Source: Gammaproteobacteria bacterium (lineage in GTDB: Bacteria > Pseudomonadota > Gammaproteobacteria > Pseudomonadales > Azotimanducaceae). From it: a stretch of 64,000 bases of DNA. A program made the position numbers and the translations under genes. Below, piece by piece: positions 17,439 through 27,027 of this stretch. The stretch is taken from assembly GCA_012269545.1 (NCBI GenBank), contig JAAXKB010000002.1, positions 1-64,000 on the forward strand, written 5' to 3'. The notes beneath the pieces are model-generated. The model was not told the origin of the DNA and searched no databases. It worked only from the letters and a program-made list of their open reading frames with translations. The stretch's first letter is position 1. Every line of letters starts with the position of its first letter.

Positions 17439-17791
17439 CGCAATCTCCCTGACTAATTCCCTGCCAAGACTATCAGCGACGTCTCGGTCATGCGATGCAC
17501 AGAACTCGGAAAAATTTAAGCCGAACTAACCGTCGCTAAGACACTGACTTTTAACGTTTTTCACAATTTGAAACAAATTGGTCATGATCTGACTCTTTTC
17601 TTCGTCTGAAACTTCTGTATTCTTGCAATCCTCACCAGCCGGAGCTGTACATGCATACAGTAATTTTCCTCGGCAGGGCAATTGCATTTATGCATCGTTA
17701 GCTCGGCTGGTTGAGACCACTCACCGCCCTTTCGACCCTTCGCTTGCGATGCCTTACCCAGTGGCGTTGCGTGATCCAAAAGCACTAAGCA
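17439..17791. other. 353-nt gene-free gap between cysQ and the monooxygenase gene
   Basis: No convincing gene. Tracked ORFs here have no ribosome site or overlap cysQ. The gap holds a LexA-type palindrome (17645-17660), repeated TGCAT words around it, and an inverted repeat GCATCG/CGATGC (17692-17697 and 17747-17752) enclosing a D-arm-like GTTAGCTCGGCTGGTT. Short possible peptides are a 16-codon frame starting at 17651 on the plus strand and a 19-codon minus frame MTNLFQIVKNV; neither is supported. Confidence 0.6.
17645..17660. promoter_or_regulatory. LexA (SOS)-type operator
   Basis: CTGTACATGCATACAG matches the gammaproteobacterial LexA consensus CTGT-N8-ACAG exactly, and the right flank TA fits the extended ACAGTA form. 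On the minus strand the monooxygenase gene starts about 205 nt downstream; no SOS gene is adjacent on the plus strand. The match is direct; the regulatory role is inferred. Confidence 0.5.
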
Positions 17792-18640
17792 TCACGGCTC
17801 AGGAAAGCTGGGTAACTCTGCGATCCACGGATACGACGCATCTCCTACCGCGAGAAATTCTGGGTTCAACAAACTGTCCTTCGTGTTGTATGCCAGTACA
17901 GCGCCGTCTGACGTAAACACGCTGCCCCCTGCTGCGGTCAGCACAGCTTGAGCAGCGCCAATATCCCATTCACTGGTAGGACCCAAGCGCGGATAAATGT
18001 CTGCTCCTCCCTCTGCTAAGACGCACAGTTTTAGGGAACTTCCGACAGGCGTTCGCTCGCAGGCAGCAAAGCGCGCCTCAATCTCGCCCAAATAACCCTC
18101 TAACCGCTCGCCACCGTGGTTGCGGCTCGCCACAACTCGAATCGGCCCTTGGCGATCACGTTGCCGCTGGACCCGCAACGTTCGCGACTCTCCCTTGTGC
18201 ACCACATAGGCCCGCTGACTCGGATCGCTTTGCCGGACATCACCGATGTACACCTTATCCTGAACTGGGACGCCAACAATGCCAAAGACGGGTTCGCTGC
18301 CGTCGATCAGTGCGATATTGACCGTGAACTCGCCGTTACGATTGACGAATTCCTTGGTGCCATCCAGCGGATCCACTAGCCAGTAGCGCTGCCATGCCGC
18401 GCGTTCAGCAAATGGCGGTGGTGCAGACTCTTCGGAGATGATCGGGATCTGCGGACTCAGGGCTTGCAAACCCGCTACGATCTCTCGATGCGCGGCCAAA
18501 TCTGCTTGGGTTAGCGGTGATTCGTCATTCTTTCTTTGTATCTCGAAATCCGTGCTATACACCTCGAGAATTGCAGCACCTGCCTTTTCGACAATTGCAA
18601 TTAATTCAACAATCCAATCCTGCGATATCGCATCAGCCAT
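17792..18640 (-). CDS. cysQ: 3'(2'),5'-bisphosphate nucleotidase CysQ
   Basis: 282 residues of the inositol-monophosphatase-like family. CysQ removes the 3'-phosphate from PAP, a by-product of sulfate assimilation, using Mg2+ and inhibited by Li+. Metal ligands lie in ISEESAPP and in the signature WLVDPLDGTKEFV, and the second metal motif is TSEWDIGAAQAVL. The ATG at 18640 is favoured because GGGA precedes it by 6 nt; the tracked GTG at 18652 overlaps that site. nudE lies 27 nt upstream on the same strand, the common gammaproteobacterial pairing. Confidence 0.93.
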   Translation of the reverse strand: MADAISQDWIVELIAIVEKAGAAILEVYSTDFEIQRKNDESPLTQADLAAHREIVAGLQALSPQIPIISEESAPPPFAERAAWQRYWLVDPLDGTKEFVNRNGEFTVNIALIDGSEPVFGIVGVPVQDKVYIGDVRQSDPSQRAYVVHKGESRTLRVQRQRDRQGPIRVVASRNHGGERLEGYLGEIEARFAACERTPVGSSLKLCVLAEGGADIYPRLGPTSEWDIGAAQAVLTAAGGSVFTSDGAVLAYNTKDSLLNPEFLAVGDASYPWIAELPSFPEP

Positions 18641-18667
18641 TTTATTTCCCACTGGTCGGTATGGCGC

Positions 18668-19228
18668 TCATTCGCTGCCATCTTGCAACGCCCGCCGCAA
18701 CTGCGGCAAGCACAAGGTCAAGGCAGCGATCGCGCGAGCCTCGTAAAACGCTTCATGGGCCAATAACTCATTGATTTGAGACAATGGCCACCGCACCAAC
18801 TCAGGAGGTTCTGGTTCATCGCCTGGAATATCATGCGGGTATAGGTCCCTAGCCATTAACACGTTAATCGTAAAACCCATATGCCCTGGCGCGATGCTCA
18901 GTCGTTTGACGAAACGGACATCGCGGGCGCCAAAACCAGCCTCTTCGGCCAGTTCGCGGACAGCAGCATCTTCAAGCGCCTCTCCCGGATCCGCCGCACC
19001 CTTGGGCAAAGTCAACTGAAATTCGTGGAAACCCGCAGCGTATTCGCGGATCAGCAATAATTCGTCTTTATCGTTAACCGCAACAACAATGACGCCTTGT
19101 TCGCCCACGGCAGGTAATCGTTCATATATCCGTTCAACTCCATTACTGAAGGTCAAGTGCATGGCTTCAATGGTAAAAAAACGGCTTTGCGCCAATACTT
19201 CAGTCTTGCGAATGGTGGGCAACGGCAT
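18668..19228 (-). CDS. nudE: ADP-compounds hydrolase NudE
   Basis: 186-residue Nudix hydrolase that splits ADP-ribose, Ap3A and NADH. The Nudix box reads GAADPGE...REL.EEAGFG (about residues 77-99) with all acidic metal ligands present. The order nudE-cysQ facing away from yrfG-hslR-hslO-pckA matches other gammaproteobacteria, which supports NudE rather than a generic Nudix protein. 137 nt separate it from the divergent yrfG gene; that spacer must contain both promoters. Confidence 0.92.
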   Translation of the reverse strand: MPLPTIRKTEVLAQSRFFTIEAMHLTFSNGVERIYERLPAVGEQGVIVVAVNDKDELLLIREYAAGFHEFQLTLPKGAADPGEALEDAAVRELAEEAGFGARDVRFVKRLSIAPGHMGFTINVLMARDLYPHDIPGDEPEPPELVRWPLSQINELLAHEAFYEARAIAALTLCLPQLRRALQDGSE

Positions 19229-19365
19229 CGGAATTAAATCTCCAGTCTTGCAGCGTAGCGGTTAGTATAGGCTTCATTGCTTCATCACGGCGGTTTTTTG
19301 ATCAGCGCTTTTCGATCCACCGGGCCGTTTTTTGGTGAGGCGCCTCCTTCAATGATTTAAGTCAC

Positions 19366-20049
19366 ATGAATTTAAAGCCTAATTTTTCGCCGGTTCCATG
19401 GCAAAGCATCGACACCGTATTGCTCGATATGGACGGAACGATATTGGACCTGAATTACGACAATCGGATTTTTGGGCATTTACTGCCCACCGCCTACGCC
19501 AAGCAAAACAACCTGTCTGTGCAGGCTGCGCAAGATTACTTGCACAGTCACATGATGAACCTTTTGGGCACAATGGACTTTTATCGTCTCGACTATTGGC
19601 GAGATTTTGCCGGCATGGATGTGGTCGAGTTGCATGAACAAGCGGCGGAGCTCATTTGCTTTCTGCCCGGCGCCGACACATTTTTAGCGCAATTAACGCG
19701 CTGCAAAAAACGCGTGTTAATCGTGACCAATGCCGATCGTCAATCCTTCGCCATCAAAGACAGAGCGTTGAGTTTGACTGCACGGGTTGACCAAGTGATA
19801 TCCAGCCACGACTACGGCGTGCCAAAGGAGAACGATACATTTTGGCAAATCCTGGTCGAACGAACCCTGCTAGACCCTGCGCGCACGCTATTCATCGATG
19901 ACACGCAACGTGTGCTTGATGCAGCCAAGCGGTTTGGCATCGCGAAAACCCTAGCAGTTGCCTATCCGGATACCCAAAGACCGGCTCGAGAGACTAAGGG
20001 ACACCAAAGCTTTCACCACTACGATCAATTGCTGCCCGGTCTGCTGTGA
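19366..20049 (+). CDS. yrfG: GMP/IMP nucleotidase YrfG (HAD family)
   Basis: 227 residues. HAD motifs are LLDMDGTILDLNYDN (Asp nucleophile near residue 22), IVTNADR, VPKENDTFW (Lys), and FIDDTQRVLDAA (motif IV). The YrfG-specific block DGTILDLNYDN..FWG-like and the position directly before hslR and hslO identify it. It dephosphorylates IMP and GMP in nucleotide salvage. Its stop overlaps the hslR start as GTGA. Confidence 0.92.
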   Translation: MNLKPNFSPVPWQSIDTVLLDMDGTILDLNYDNRIFGHLLPTAYAKQNNLSVQAAQDYLHSHMMNLLGTMDFYRLDYWRDFAGMDVVELHEQAAELICFLPGADTFLAQLTRCKKRVLIVTNADRQSFAIKDRALSLTARVDQVISSHDYGVPKENDTFWQILVERTLLDPARTLFIDDTQRVLDAAKRFGIAKTLAVAYPDTQRPARETKGHQSFHHYDQLLPGLL

Positions 20050-20453
20050 GCGGAACCCGTATTGACCGCTGGCTCTGGGCGGCACGTTTTTTTAAGACGC
20101 GGTCGCTCGCCAAAAAAGCAGTCGAAGGCGGGAAAGTCCAGGTGGAAAATCAGCGCGCGAAACCGTCAAAGGAACTGCAGATCAATCAAACATTGCAGAT
20201 TCGCCGGGGCGAGACTACTCAAACCGTTGTCGTAAGAGCACTGTCAGAGCAGCGGGGACCGGCGGCACAGGCGCAAACGCTTTATGAGGAAACTGCCGAA
20301 AGCATTGAGTTGCGAGAGTCACACAGAAGCAGCAGACGTATGGAGCGTGCTGGACTTACAGTGCCCAGCGGCCGTCCCGATAAAAAAGACCGTCGCGCCT
20401 TAGCTCAGCTGCGTGACTTAGATAAAAATTGGCGGCAGGCTCCCGAGGAATAA
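20046..20453 (+). CDS. hslR: Heat shock protein 15, ribosome-associated S4 protein
   Basis: 135 residues. An N-terminal S4 RNA-binding domain (RIDRWLWAARFFKTRSLAKKAVEGGKV) is followed by a basic tail. Hsp15 binds free 50S subunits carrying a nascent chain so they can be recycled after heat stress. It starts with GTG inside the yrfG stop (GTGA), a 4-nt overlap that implies translational coupling, and is followed after 26 nt by hslO. The heat-shock pair keeps its E. coli order. Confidence 0.93.
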   Translation: MSGTRIDRWLWAARFFKTRSLAKKAVEGGKVQVENQRAKPSKELQINQTLQIRRGETTQTVVVRALSEQRGPAAQAQTLYEETAESIELRESHRSSRRMERAGLTVPSGRPDKKDRRALAQLRDLDKNWRQAPEE

Positions 20454-20479
20454 CGCCCATTTACTGGAACCGCACTTTT

Positions 20480-21421
20480 ATGGATCACCTATATCGCTTT
20501 AGTTTCACCAACCTGCCCATACGCGGCCAGTGGGTGCGGTTGCAATCGACCCTAGAGGCAGCGGGTCAATATCGGGCCTATCCCGCTCAAGTCAGTCAGC
20601 TGCTGGGCCAAATGCTCGCAACGGTTGCTATGGTCGCAGACAACCTGAAATTCTCCGGCGCAGTAGCCATGCAGTCCCAGGGCAATGGCGCGCTGCGACG
20701 GTCCCTTGCAGAGTGCCGGAATCACACGAACTTGCGCGGCATCATGCACCTGACTGACGACGCCAGCTTTCCCCAGAGCAATAGTAATGGCAGCAACCAC
20801 GACATCGGCGCGTGGCTAAGCCGAGGGCAGCTGGCTCTCACGTTGATACCGGATGAGGAAACCGGCATGCAGCCCTATCAGGGCTTGGTTGCACTTGAGA
20901 AGCAAGACCTCGCCAGCTGCTTAGAGGACTACTTTGCGCGCTCCGAACAACTCGATACCCGCCTTCACTTTGCAAACAATACCGAAACACAAGGCCGCTG
21001 CGTGACCGGCTTATTGCTGCAGCGGTTGCCCAATCATCCAGACGCTTCCGAGGCGGACCGCGAAGCGGCCCAAGACGCCTGGGAAACATTGACTGCGCTG
21101 TCGGCTACCGTTACCAGCACCGAGTTAGGCGAACTGGATGTGCAAACCCTGCTGCTTAGACTGTTTCACGAATACCCCTGTGTGCTACAGCCGCCAAAGA
21201 GTCTGTCCTACCAGTGCACCTGTAACAGTGATAGAACCGACAGCACGCTGATGATGCTGGGCAAAAATGACTTAAGCACCTTGCTATTGGAGCAAGGAGA
21301 GATCACAGTCGACTGTGAGTTTTGTGGACACCGCTATGCCTATGATGGCGGTGCCGTAGCTCGTTTAATCGAACAGATCGACGAGTTAGCGCAGGCAAAA
21401 AAGGAAAAACCGCTGCATTAA
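20480..21421 (+). CDS. hslO: Redox-regulated chaperone Hsp33
   Basis: About 313 residues. Hsp33 is a cytoplasmic holdase switched on by oxidation. The C-terminal redox zinc centre has both Cys pairs, QCTCNSD and CEFCGHRY, near residues 255-290. The N-terminal substrate domain includes the conserved SGAVAMQSQGNGALR-like block. The ATG at 20480 (MDHLYRF) is the natural start; the tracked upstream start adds 17 unlikely residues that overlap hslR. Slightly longer than E. coli Hsp33 (292 aa). Confidence 0.93.
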   Translation: MDHLYRFSFTNLPIRGQWVRLQSTLEAAGQYRAYPAQVSQLLGQMLATVAMVADNLKFSGAVAMQSQGNGALRRSLAECRNHTNLRGIMHLTDDASFPQSNSNGSNHDIGAWLSRGQLALTLIPDEETGMQPYQGLVALEKQDLASCLEDYFARSEQLDTRLHFANNTETQGRCVTGLLLQRLPNHPDASEADREAAQDAWETLTALSATVTSTELGELDVQTLLLRLFHEYPCVLQPPKSLSYQCTCNSDRTDSTLMMLGKNDLSTLLLEQGEITVDCEFCGHRYAYDGGAVARLIEQIDELAQAKKEKPLH

Positions 21422-21501
21422 ATCCGTCGGTATGGCCTTCGTTTTACGCCTAGGCAAGCAACATATGCCCAGATTTCTCTCATTCATCAAACCGCTTTCT
21501 C

Positions 21502-21510
21502 TGGCATAAT
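21502..21510 (+). promoter_or_regulatory. Extended -10 promoter element before pckA
   Basis: TGGCATAAT fits the TGnTATAAT extended -10 pattern, 39 nt before the pckA ATG. No good -35 hexamer lies 17 nt upstream, as expected for extended -10 promoters. Confidence 0.4.
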
Positions 21511-21549
21511 CGCCGCCCTTAAAAACTAGATTTCAGCAACAAAAACACT

Positions 21550-23082
21550 ATGACTAACAATACCCTGATCGATCTCTCCAGCGCGGGCCTTGCCGAGCAA
21601 GCAGTCACCCGGGGAGAAGGAAAATTCGCCAGCAATGGCGCCATTGTCGTTGAAACTGGAGCGCGCACTGGTCGCTCGCCAAAGGATCGTTTTATTGTCG
21701 ACGAGCCCTCTACGTCCGAATCCATCGATTGGGGTGATATCAATCAACCCATCGCAGCAGAAGTTTTCGATCATCTTTGGGATCGTGTTCAGGTTCATGT
21801 TGGCGAAAGGGAAACGTTTCTGTCGCATCTCCATGTCGGTGCAGACCCTGAGCATTATTTGCCTATCGAAGTGACTACCGAATACGCGTGGCACGGTTTA
21901 TTCGGCAGGTCACTCTTTATCACTCCGGACCACTACAACCCGCACAACAAAGAAGTGTGGCAGGTGGTCAATGCGCCGACTTTCATCTGTGAGCCCGAGC
22001 GCGATGGGACCAACAGCGACGGTACGGTGATGATTAATTTCGCCCAGCGCAAAGTTCTCATTGCGGGCATGCGCTACGCCGGTGAGATGAAGAAGTCCAT
22101 GTTCTCTGTTCTGAATTTTTTGCTGCCGGAGAAGGATGTTCTTCCCATGCACTGCTCTGCAAATGCCGGCGCCAACAAAGACGTGACCCTGTTTTTCGGC
22201 CTGTCGGGCACTGGTAAAACCACTCTGTCAGCAGATCCAGATCGCCTGCTCATTGGCGACGACGAACACGGTTGGGGCAAGGATACGGTCTTTAACTTCG
22301 AGGGCGGTTGCTACGCCAAATGCATTGATTTGACGCGCAAAAACGAACCGGTCATTTATGACGCCATTCGCTTTGGTGCCATCGTTGAGAACGTTGTTAT
22401 TGACGAGCAGCGCGATCCTGACTATGCCAATAGTTCACTCACCGAAAATACCCGCGCCTGCTACCCTCGAAGCAACATCGAAGCCAAGGTGCCCGAAAAT
22501 CGTGCCGGCGAGCCCAACAACATCATCTTTTTGACCTGCGATGTTAGCGGTGTGCTCCCCCCTGTTTCGATCCTCAGCAAACAAGCGGCGGCTTACCACT
22601 TTCTGTCCGGTTACACCGCAGCCGTGGGCTCCACCGAGATAGGCTCAACGGAAGCTTATAAAGCAACGTTCTCCACTTGCTTTGGCGCACCATTCTTCCC
22701 CAGACCAGCCGGCGTCTATGCCGACTTACTGATCAAACGGATTGAGGAATTCGGGTCTAGAGTTTATCTGGTCAACACGGGCTGGACCGGTGGGGGTTAT
22801 GGCGTCGGCGAACGCTTTAATATCCCAACAACACGCGCCATTATCGCGGCCGTGCAAAACGGAGCCCTTGTTGATGCAGAGACAATCCACTTGCCCGGGT
22901 TGAACCTTGATATTCCGCGCTCTGTGCCCGACGTGGATTCCAATCTGCTCAATCCACGTGATACTTGGGCCGACAAAGACGCCTACGATTCTGCCGCTGC
23001 CAGTCTTATCGCAAAGTTCGAGGAGAACTTTATGCGGTTTAACGTCGAGCCCAGTATCGTTGCTGCCGGTCCTACTGCATAA
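21550..23082 (+). CDS. pckA: Phosphoenolpyruvate carboxykinase (ATP)
   Basis: 510 residues. It converts oxaloacetate and ATP to PEP, CO2 and ADP, the first committed step of gluconeogenesis. Visible motifs are [12 protein letters not shown] near the N-terminus, the kinase-1a P-loop [13 protein letters not shown] (about residues 219-231), the metal-binding GDDEHGW and the C-terminal [15 protein letters not shown]. Shorter than E. coli PckA (540 aa) but complete. Transcribed alone after hslO, with an extended -10 element upstream. Confidence 0.96.
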   Translation: MTNNTLIDLSSAGLAEQAVTRGEGKFASNGAIVVETGARTGRSPKDRFIVDEPSTSESIDWGDINQPIAAEVFDHLWDRVQVHVGERETFLSHLHVGADPEHYLPIEVTTEYAWHGLFGRSLFITPDHYNPHNKEVWQVVNAPTFICEPERDGTNSDGTVMINFAQRKVLIAGMRYAGEMKKSMFSVLNFLLPEKDVLPMHCSANAGANKDVTLFFGLSGTGKTTLSADPDRLLIGDDEHGWGKDTVFNFEGGCYAKCIDLTRKNEPVIYDAIRFGAIVENVVIDEQRDPDYANSSLTENTRACYPRSNIEAKVPENRAGEPNNIIFLTCDVSGVLPPVSILSKQAAAYHFLSGYTAAVGSTEIGSTEAYKATFSTCFGAPFFPRPAGVYADLLIKRIEEFGSRVYLVNTGWTGGGYGVGERFNIPTTRAIIAAVQNGALVDAETIHLPGLNLDIPRSVPDVDSNLLNPRDTWADKDAYDSAAASLIAKFEENFMRFNVEPSIVAAGPTA

Positions 23083-23176
23083 CGCGGTCAAGTGACAGTG
23101 CGGAATTGATCGAGATTGCCCAATGGGTCTCGGTCGATAGCTGCGGTAAACACATCAATGGAGGCTGGAACCCACG

Positions 23177-24724
23177 ATGCAGCTGGACGAGGCCACGCGT
23201 AACGTATTAGCGATGCCCGATATTGGGCTCGATCAATTGATTCGCGGCATCGAGAAAGAGAGCCTGCGAGTACGCCCTGACGGTTCGCTGTCCCAGCAAC
23301 CCCACCCAAGAGCTTTGGGATCGGCACTGACCCACAGAGCTATCACGACGGACTTTTCAGAGGCTCAGCTTGAACTCATTACCGGCATTCATCCCAGCCC
23401 TGAGGGTGTCCTCAAAGAGCTTTCCGACATTCATGTCTTTGTACTGAAAAATATGGGCGAGGAGTTGATTTGGCCTAACAGCATGCCCTGTATTTTGGCT
23501 GCGGATCAGGAAAAAATTCCGTTGGGCCAATACGGCAGCTCCAATATTGCGCAAGCTAAGACAGTCTATCGTCGGGGGCTGGGCAATCGTTATGGACGCC
23601 TGATGCAAACCATTTCCGGCATTCACTACAACTTTTCAATACCCGATGTACTTTGGGAGGCCTTGGGCAAAACCACTCAAGACAGTCGTACAGAAGCCTA
23701 CTTTGGTCTGATCCGGAATTTTCGGCGCTGGTCCTGGCTGCTACTGTATTTATTCGGAGCCGCGCCTGCCGTCTGCCGCTCCTTTGTCCTAGGCACAGAT
23801 CACAAGTTAGAGCCTTTTAGCGAGGGAACTTACTACCTACCTCATGCCACCAGTTTGCGTATGGGCCGATTGGGCTATCAAAGTGAAGCGCAAAGCGCTT
23901 TGGATATCTCTTACAACTCGGTTGCAGATTACTCACGCTCAATGCGGATAGGGTTGACCGAGAGCTATCCAGACTACAGCGCCATTGTTCCGGCAGAGGA
24001 TGGCGAATACCCCCAATTGAACGATGCCGTGCTGCAAATCGAAAACGAATTCTACGGCACCATTCGGCCCAAACGGACAACCCGAAGCGGCGAGCGTCCA
24101 CTATCGGCGCTGAATGAGCGCGGCGTGGAGTACGTCGAAGTGCGATGCGTTGATCTCAACCCGTTTGAGCCGTTGGGCATCAATGCGGAACAAATTCGAT
24201 TCATGGATACTTTTTTGGTCCTCTGCCTGCTGGCGGATTCGCCAGCGGATTCTGCAGAATCAAGAGCCAGCCTCGGTCGTAACCAGACACGGGTTGTCGA
24301 AAGAGGTCGTGAGCCAGGGCTCCAGCTGGAAGCGGGGTCTGGCCTGATTGGCCTTGCCGACTGGGGATACAAACTGCTCGATGCCTGTGCACCTATTGCG
24401 ACGGCCCTAGATCAGGCCAATGGCGACTCAACGCACCGGTATCGCGACAGCTTAGAACAACAGCGCGACAAATTAGCACGGCCTCAGCTTACGCCCTCGG
24501 CGAAAGTAATCGCTGCGATGGCTATGCAAGGTTCATTTTTCAAACACACCATGGATCAAGCCGAGCAGGTCAAAGAACAGCTCGCAGGTACTCCAATCGC
24601 AGACACAATCTTGCGCGAGTTGGAGCAGGAGTCAGCAGCGTCACTGCTGCGTCAGGCAGAGATCGAAAAGGCGGATACTCAACCCTTCTCTGAATTTTTG
24701 GAAGAGTATCTTGCCTTGCCGTAG
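23177..24724 (+). CDS. gshA: Glutamate-cysteine ligase (proteobacterial type)
   Basis: 515 residues, close to the 518 of E. coli GshA. It makes gamma-glutamylcysteine from glutamate, cysteine and ATP, the first step of glutathione synthesis. Diagnostic blocks are RGIEKESLRV, DFSEAQLELITG, YGRLMQTISGIHYNFS and GVEYVEVRCVDLNPFEP. Glutathione supply fits the GST and GFA genes elsewhere in the window. GGAGG lies about 12 nt before the ATG, a long but workable spacing. Confidence 0.95.
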   Translation: MQLDEATRNVLAMPDIGLDQLIRGIEKESLRVRPDGSLSQQPHPRALGSALTHRAITTDFSEAQLELITGIHPSPEGVLKELSDIHVFVLKNMGEELIWPNSMPCILAADQEKIPLGQYGSSNIAQAKTVYRRGLGNRYGRLMQTISGIHYNFSIPDVLWEALGKTTQDSRTEAYFGLIRNFRRWSWLLLYLFGAAPAVCRSFVLGTDHKLEPFSEGTYYLPHATSLRMGRLGYQSEAQSALDISYNSVADYSRSMRIGLTESYPDYSAIVPAEDGEYPQLNDAVLQIENEFYGTIRPKRTTRSGERPLSALNERGVEYVEVRCVDLNPFEPLGINAEQIRFMDTFLVLCLLADSPADSAESRASLGRNQTRVVERGREPGLQLEAGSGLIGLADWGYKLLDACAPIATALDQANGDSTHRYRDSLEQQRDKLARPQLTPSAKVIAAMAMQGSFFKHTMDQAEQVKEQLAGTPIADTILRELEQESAASLLRQAEIEKADTQPFSEFLEEYLALP

Positions 24725-24759
24725 CCACTAGTCATGCCTATAAGCAAAAGGGATGTCTG

Positions 24760-25401
24760 ATGAATTTTCTGGCTCATTGCGCCTTGGCTCAGGACGCTAG
24801 CGACTGCTGGACTGGTGGTCATGCAATGCGCGGCGGCTTGCTAGCCGGGGCAATTCTCGCGGACTTCGGTAAGGGACGCATAGACACCCGCTTACCTTTG
24901 GAGCTACAGGCAGGCATCCGCTTGCACCGAAGAATTGACGCATTTACAAACCAACATGAGCTGATTCGCAGCACCTGTGCTGCTTTTCCCGCAGACCTTC
25001 GGCGCTACGCGCCTATCTTTATCGACATCCTAGGCGATTACTATTTATCCCAAATGTGGGATATCTACTACACCGAGCCGCGAACACAGTTCAGTCAGCG
25101 CTGCTACCACGCCTGCGCAACCTATGCCGATCACTTGGATCCCGCCAGGGCAGCGCAGCTGCAGAAATTCCTGCAGTACATGCGCAGCACTGATCTGCTG
25201 GCTAACTATCACGACTGGGAACATGTCGAGCGCGGCCTGCACTCGGTGCTGAGGCGGCTAGGAAGAACTTCTCTCTACAACGCAGTTTGCATCGCAACCG
25301 CTGCACAACGAGATTCAGGTGAACGCGCTTTCCGCTTATACTTCAGTGATCTTCGAGACCAGTTACCTACTTGGGTAACCCTTGCGACTGCCGCCACCTA
25401 G
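24760..25401 (+). CDS. acpH: Acyl carrier protein phosphodiesterase-like (AcpH)
   Basis: 213 residues of the AcpH/DUF479 family. AcpH cleaves phosphopantetheine from holo-ACP. MNFLAHCALAQD at the start, GAILADFGKG, GIRLHRRIDAFTN and FIDILGDYYLS supply the His/Asp residues of an HD-like metal site. It lies 35 nt after gshA on the same strand. The assignment rests on motif order and length; family members outside enterics are often annotated only by domain. Confidence 0.88.
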   Translation: MNFLAHCALAQDASDCWTGGHAMRGGLLAGAILADFGKGRIDTRLPLELQAGIRLHRRIDAFTNQHELIRSTCAAFPADLRRYAPIFIDILGDYYLSQMWDIYYTEPRTQFSQRCYHACATYADHLDPARAAQLQKFLQYMRSTDLLANYHDWEHVERGLHSVLRRLGRTSLYNAVCIATAAQRDSGERAFRLYFSDLRDQLPTWVTLATAAT

Positions 25402-25435
25402 TGACGGCCCCATTTAACGAATAGCGAGAAAACTT

Positions 25436-26410
25436 TTGAAAGCGGTACTTTGCGAAGCATTCGGGCCAGCCGAAACACTGGTGTTAGCCGAGGTGGACTC
25501 ACCGGCTCTGAAAGCAGGCCACGTCATTGTGGATATCCAGTCGTGCGCGTTGAATTTCCCCGACGTGCTTATGGTGGAGGGTAAGTATCAATCGCTTCCC
25601 CCCTTCCCCTTTACGCCGGGTGGTGAGTTCGCCGGCAAAATAAGCCAAGTCGCACCAGACGTGACGCAATGGCAGGTCGGAGACGATGTCTTCGCCGCCT
25701 GCGGGCACGGGGCCTTGGCAGAACAAATTAGCGTTCCCGCCGGCGCGCTGAGAGCCAAACCTTCGGGCATGAGCTTCGCGAAAGCGTCAGGCATCAGCAC
25801 CACCTATGGCACCTCCTATTACGCTTTGAAACAACGCGCTGATTTGCAGCCCGGAGAAACCCTGCTGGTGCTGGGAGCAGCTGGTGGTGTCGGCCTCGCT
25901 GCTGTGGAACTTGGTAAGGCCATGGGCGCAAGGGTTATTGCTGCTGCCTCCAGCCCAGAAAAACTCGAAGTCGCTCGGCAGGCTGGGGCCGATGACTTAA
26001 TCGACTACAGCGATGGCGAACTCAAGGAAAAGGTTAAGGCCTTAACCAATGGGCAAGGCGCTGATGTTATCTATGACCCGGTGGGTGGCCCACTGTTTGA
26101 TCAGTGTATGCGCTGCATCAATTGGAACGGTCGTGTGCTGGTGGTAGGTTTTGTCGGCGGTGACATCCCGAAAGTGCCAACCAACCTTGCGCTGCTGAAG
26201 AACTGTCAGATTGTAGGGGTGTTTTACGGCGCGTTTTCAGGACGTTTTCCAGCTGATAACGAACAAAACTTTGCAGAACTTATCGACATGTTCGCTGCTG
26301 GTAAATTGCAGGCAATCGTTGGTGCTGAGTATCCGCTGAGCGACTACGTCGAAGCGCTGAACTGCCTGTCCCAGCGCCGAGCAGTGGGCAAAATCGTGGT
26401 GAATGTCTGA
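25436..26410 (+). CDS. NADPH:quinone reductase-like zinc-independent MDR oxidoreductase
   Basis: 324 residues of the quinone-oxidoreductase branch of the medium-chain dehydrogenase family. It lacks the catalytic and structural zinc Cys ligands. The substrate-domain start is MKAVLCEAFGPAETL, and the nucleotide-binding block is VLGAAGGVGLAAVELGKAMGARVIA (glycine motif near residue 145). It probably reduces quinones or enones with NADPH. The start is TTG; the family-typical N-terminus begins exactly there. Its TGA overlaps the dsbB ATG by 1 nt. Confidence 0.88.
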   Translation: MKAVLCEAFGPAETLVLAEVDSPALKAGHVIVDIQSCALNFPDVLMVEGKYQSLPPFPFTPGGEFAGKISQVAPDVTQWQVGDDVFAACGHGALAEQISVPAGALRAKPSGMSFAKASGISTTYGTSYYALKQRADLQPGETLLVLGAAGGVGLAAVELGKAMGARVIAAASSPEKLEVARQAGADDLIDYSDGELKEKVKALTNGQGADVIYDPVGGPLFDQCMRCINWNGRVLVVGFVGGDIPKVPTNLALLKNCQIVGVFYGAFSGRFPADNEQNFAELIDMFAAGKLQAIVGAEYPLSDYVEALNCLSQRRAVGKIVVNV

Positions 26411-26898
26411 TGAGAAATAGTTTGAGGACAGAGCAATGGGCCACATGGATTTGCCTGGGTGCCGGCGGAATCTTATGTATTGGCCTGCTGGTCGAATTTG
26501 CTCTGGGTCTGGCCCCATGCCCTTTGTGCATGATGCAGCGCATTTGGTTTGCGTTAACAGGCATCGTCGCTTGGATTGGCCTGTATCATAATCCTCGATG
26601 GGGCATTTACCCCTTAGTTAGCGCCCTATGCGCCCTAGTCGGCGGGGGGTTCGCCATACGGCAACTCTGGTTACAAAGTCTGCCGCCAGAGCAGGTGCCA
26701 AGCTGTGGGCCAGATTTGTCCTACATGATTGATGCCTTTCCGCTAAGTGACCTGATAGCCGCCATGACGTCAGGCACCGGGGATTGCGCGGTGGTACACG
26801 ACGTTATTCCGTTAATGAGCATTGCGGGCTGGGCCTTGATTGGCTTTAGCCTGCTGTTTTTTGCCAGCGTCATGCAGCTGCGCCAAAGCCTACGATAG
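26410..26898 (+). CDS. dsbB: Disulfide bond formation protein B
   Basis: 162-residue inner-membrane protein with four transmembrane helices that reoxidises DsbA and passes electrons to quinone. The first redox pair is APCPLCMMQR (about residues 37-40) and the second is the pair of periplasmic Cys in VPSCGPD and TGDCAVV. It starts at the stop of the quinone-reductase gene (TGATG), so translation is coupled. The neighbour acting on quinones may be coincidental. Confidence 0.93.
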   Translation: MRNSLRTEQWATWICLGAGGILCIGLLVEFALGLAPCPLCMMQRIWFALTGIVAWIGLYHNPRWGIYPLVSALCALVGGGFAIRQLWLQSLPPEQVPSCGPDLSYMIDAFPLSDLIAAMTSGTGDCAVVHDVIPLMSIAGWALIGFSLLFFASVMQLRQSLR

Positions 26899-26914
26899 GC
26901 AACGTCTAAAACGG

Positions 26915-26935
26915 GGCACCACCGCTACTGGTGCC
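26915..26935 (+). terminator. Hairpin after dsbB
   Basis: GGCACCA and TGGTGCC form a 7-bp stem around CCGCTAC, and flanking GG/CC can extend it past a bulge. There is no U-run after it, so it may be a terminator or only a 3'-end stabiliser. Confidence 0.35.
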
Positions 26936-27027
26936 ACCCCCGCATACACTGCTATATTTCCCACCCTTTTCAGTTGGGCGACGTCGGCTTCTGTAACCCT
27001 CCGACAAGCCTCGGGTTTTGGATCACT

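Noticed and set aside
17692-17752. tRNA-like segment: inverted repeat GCATCG/CGATGC with a D-arm-like GTTAGCTCGGCTGGTT and a TTTCGACCC word
   Set aside because: At 61 nt it is too short, no 5-bp anticodon or T stem can be drawn, and no CCA or discriminator context fits. At most a degraded tRNA remnant; chance is likely.
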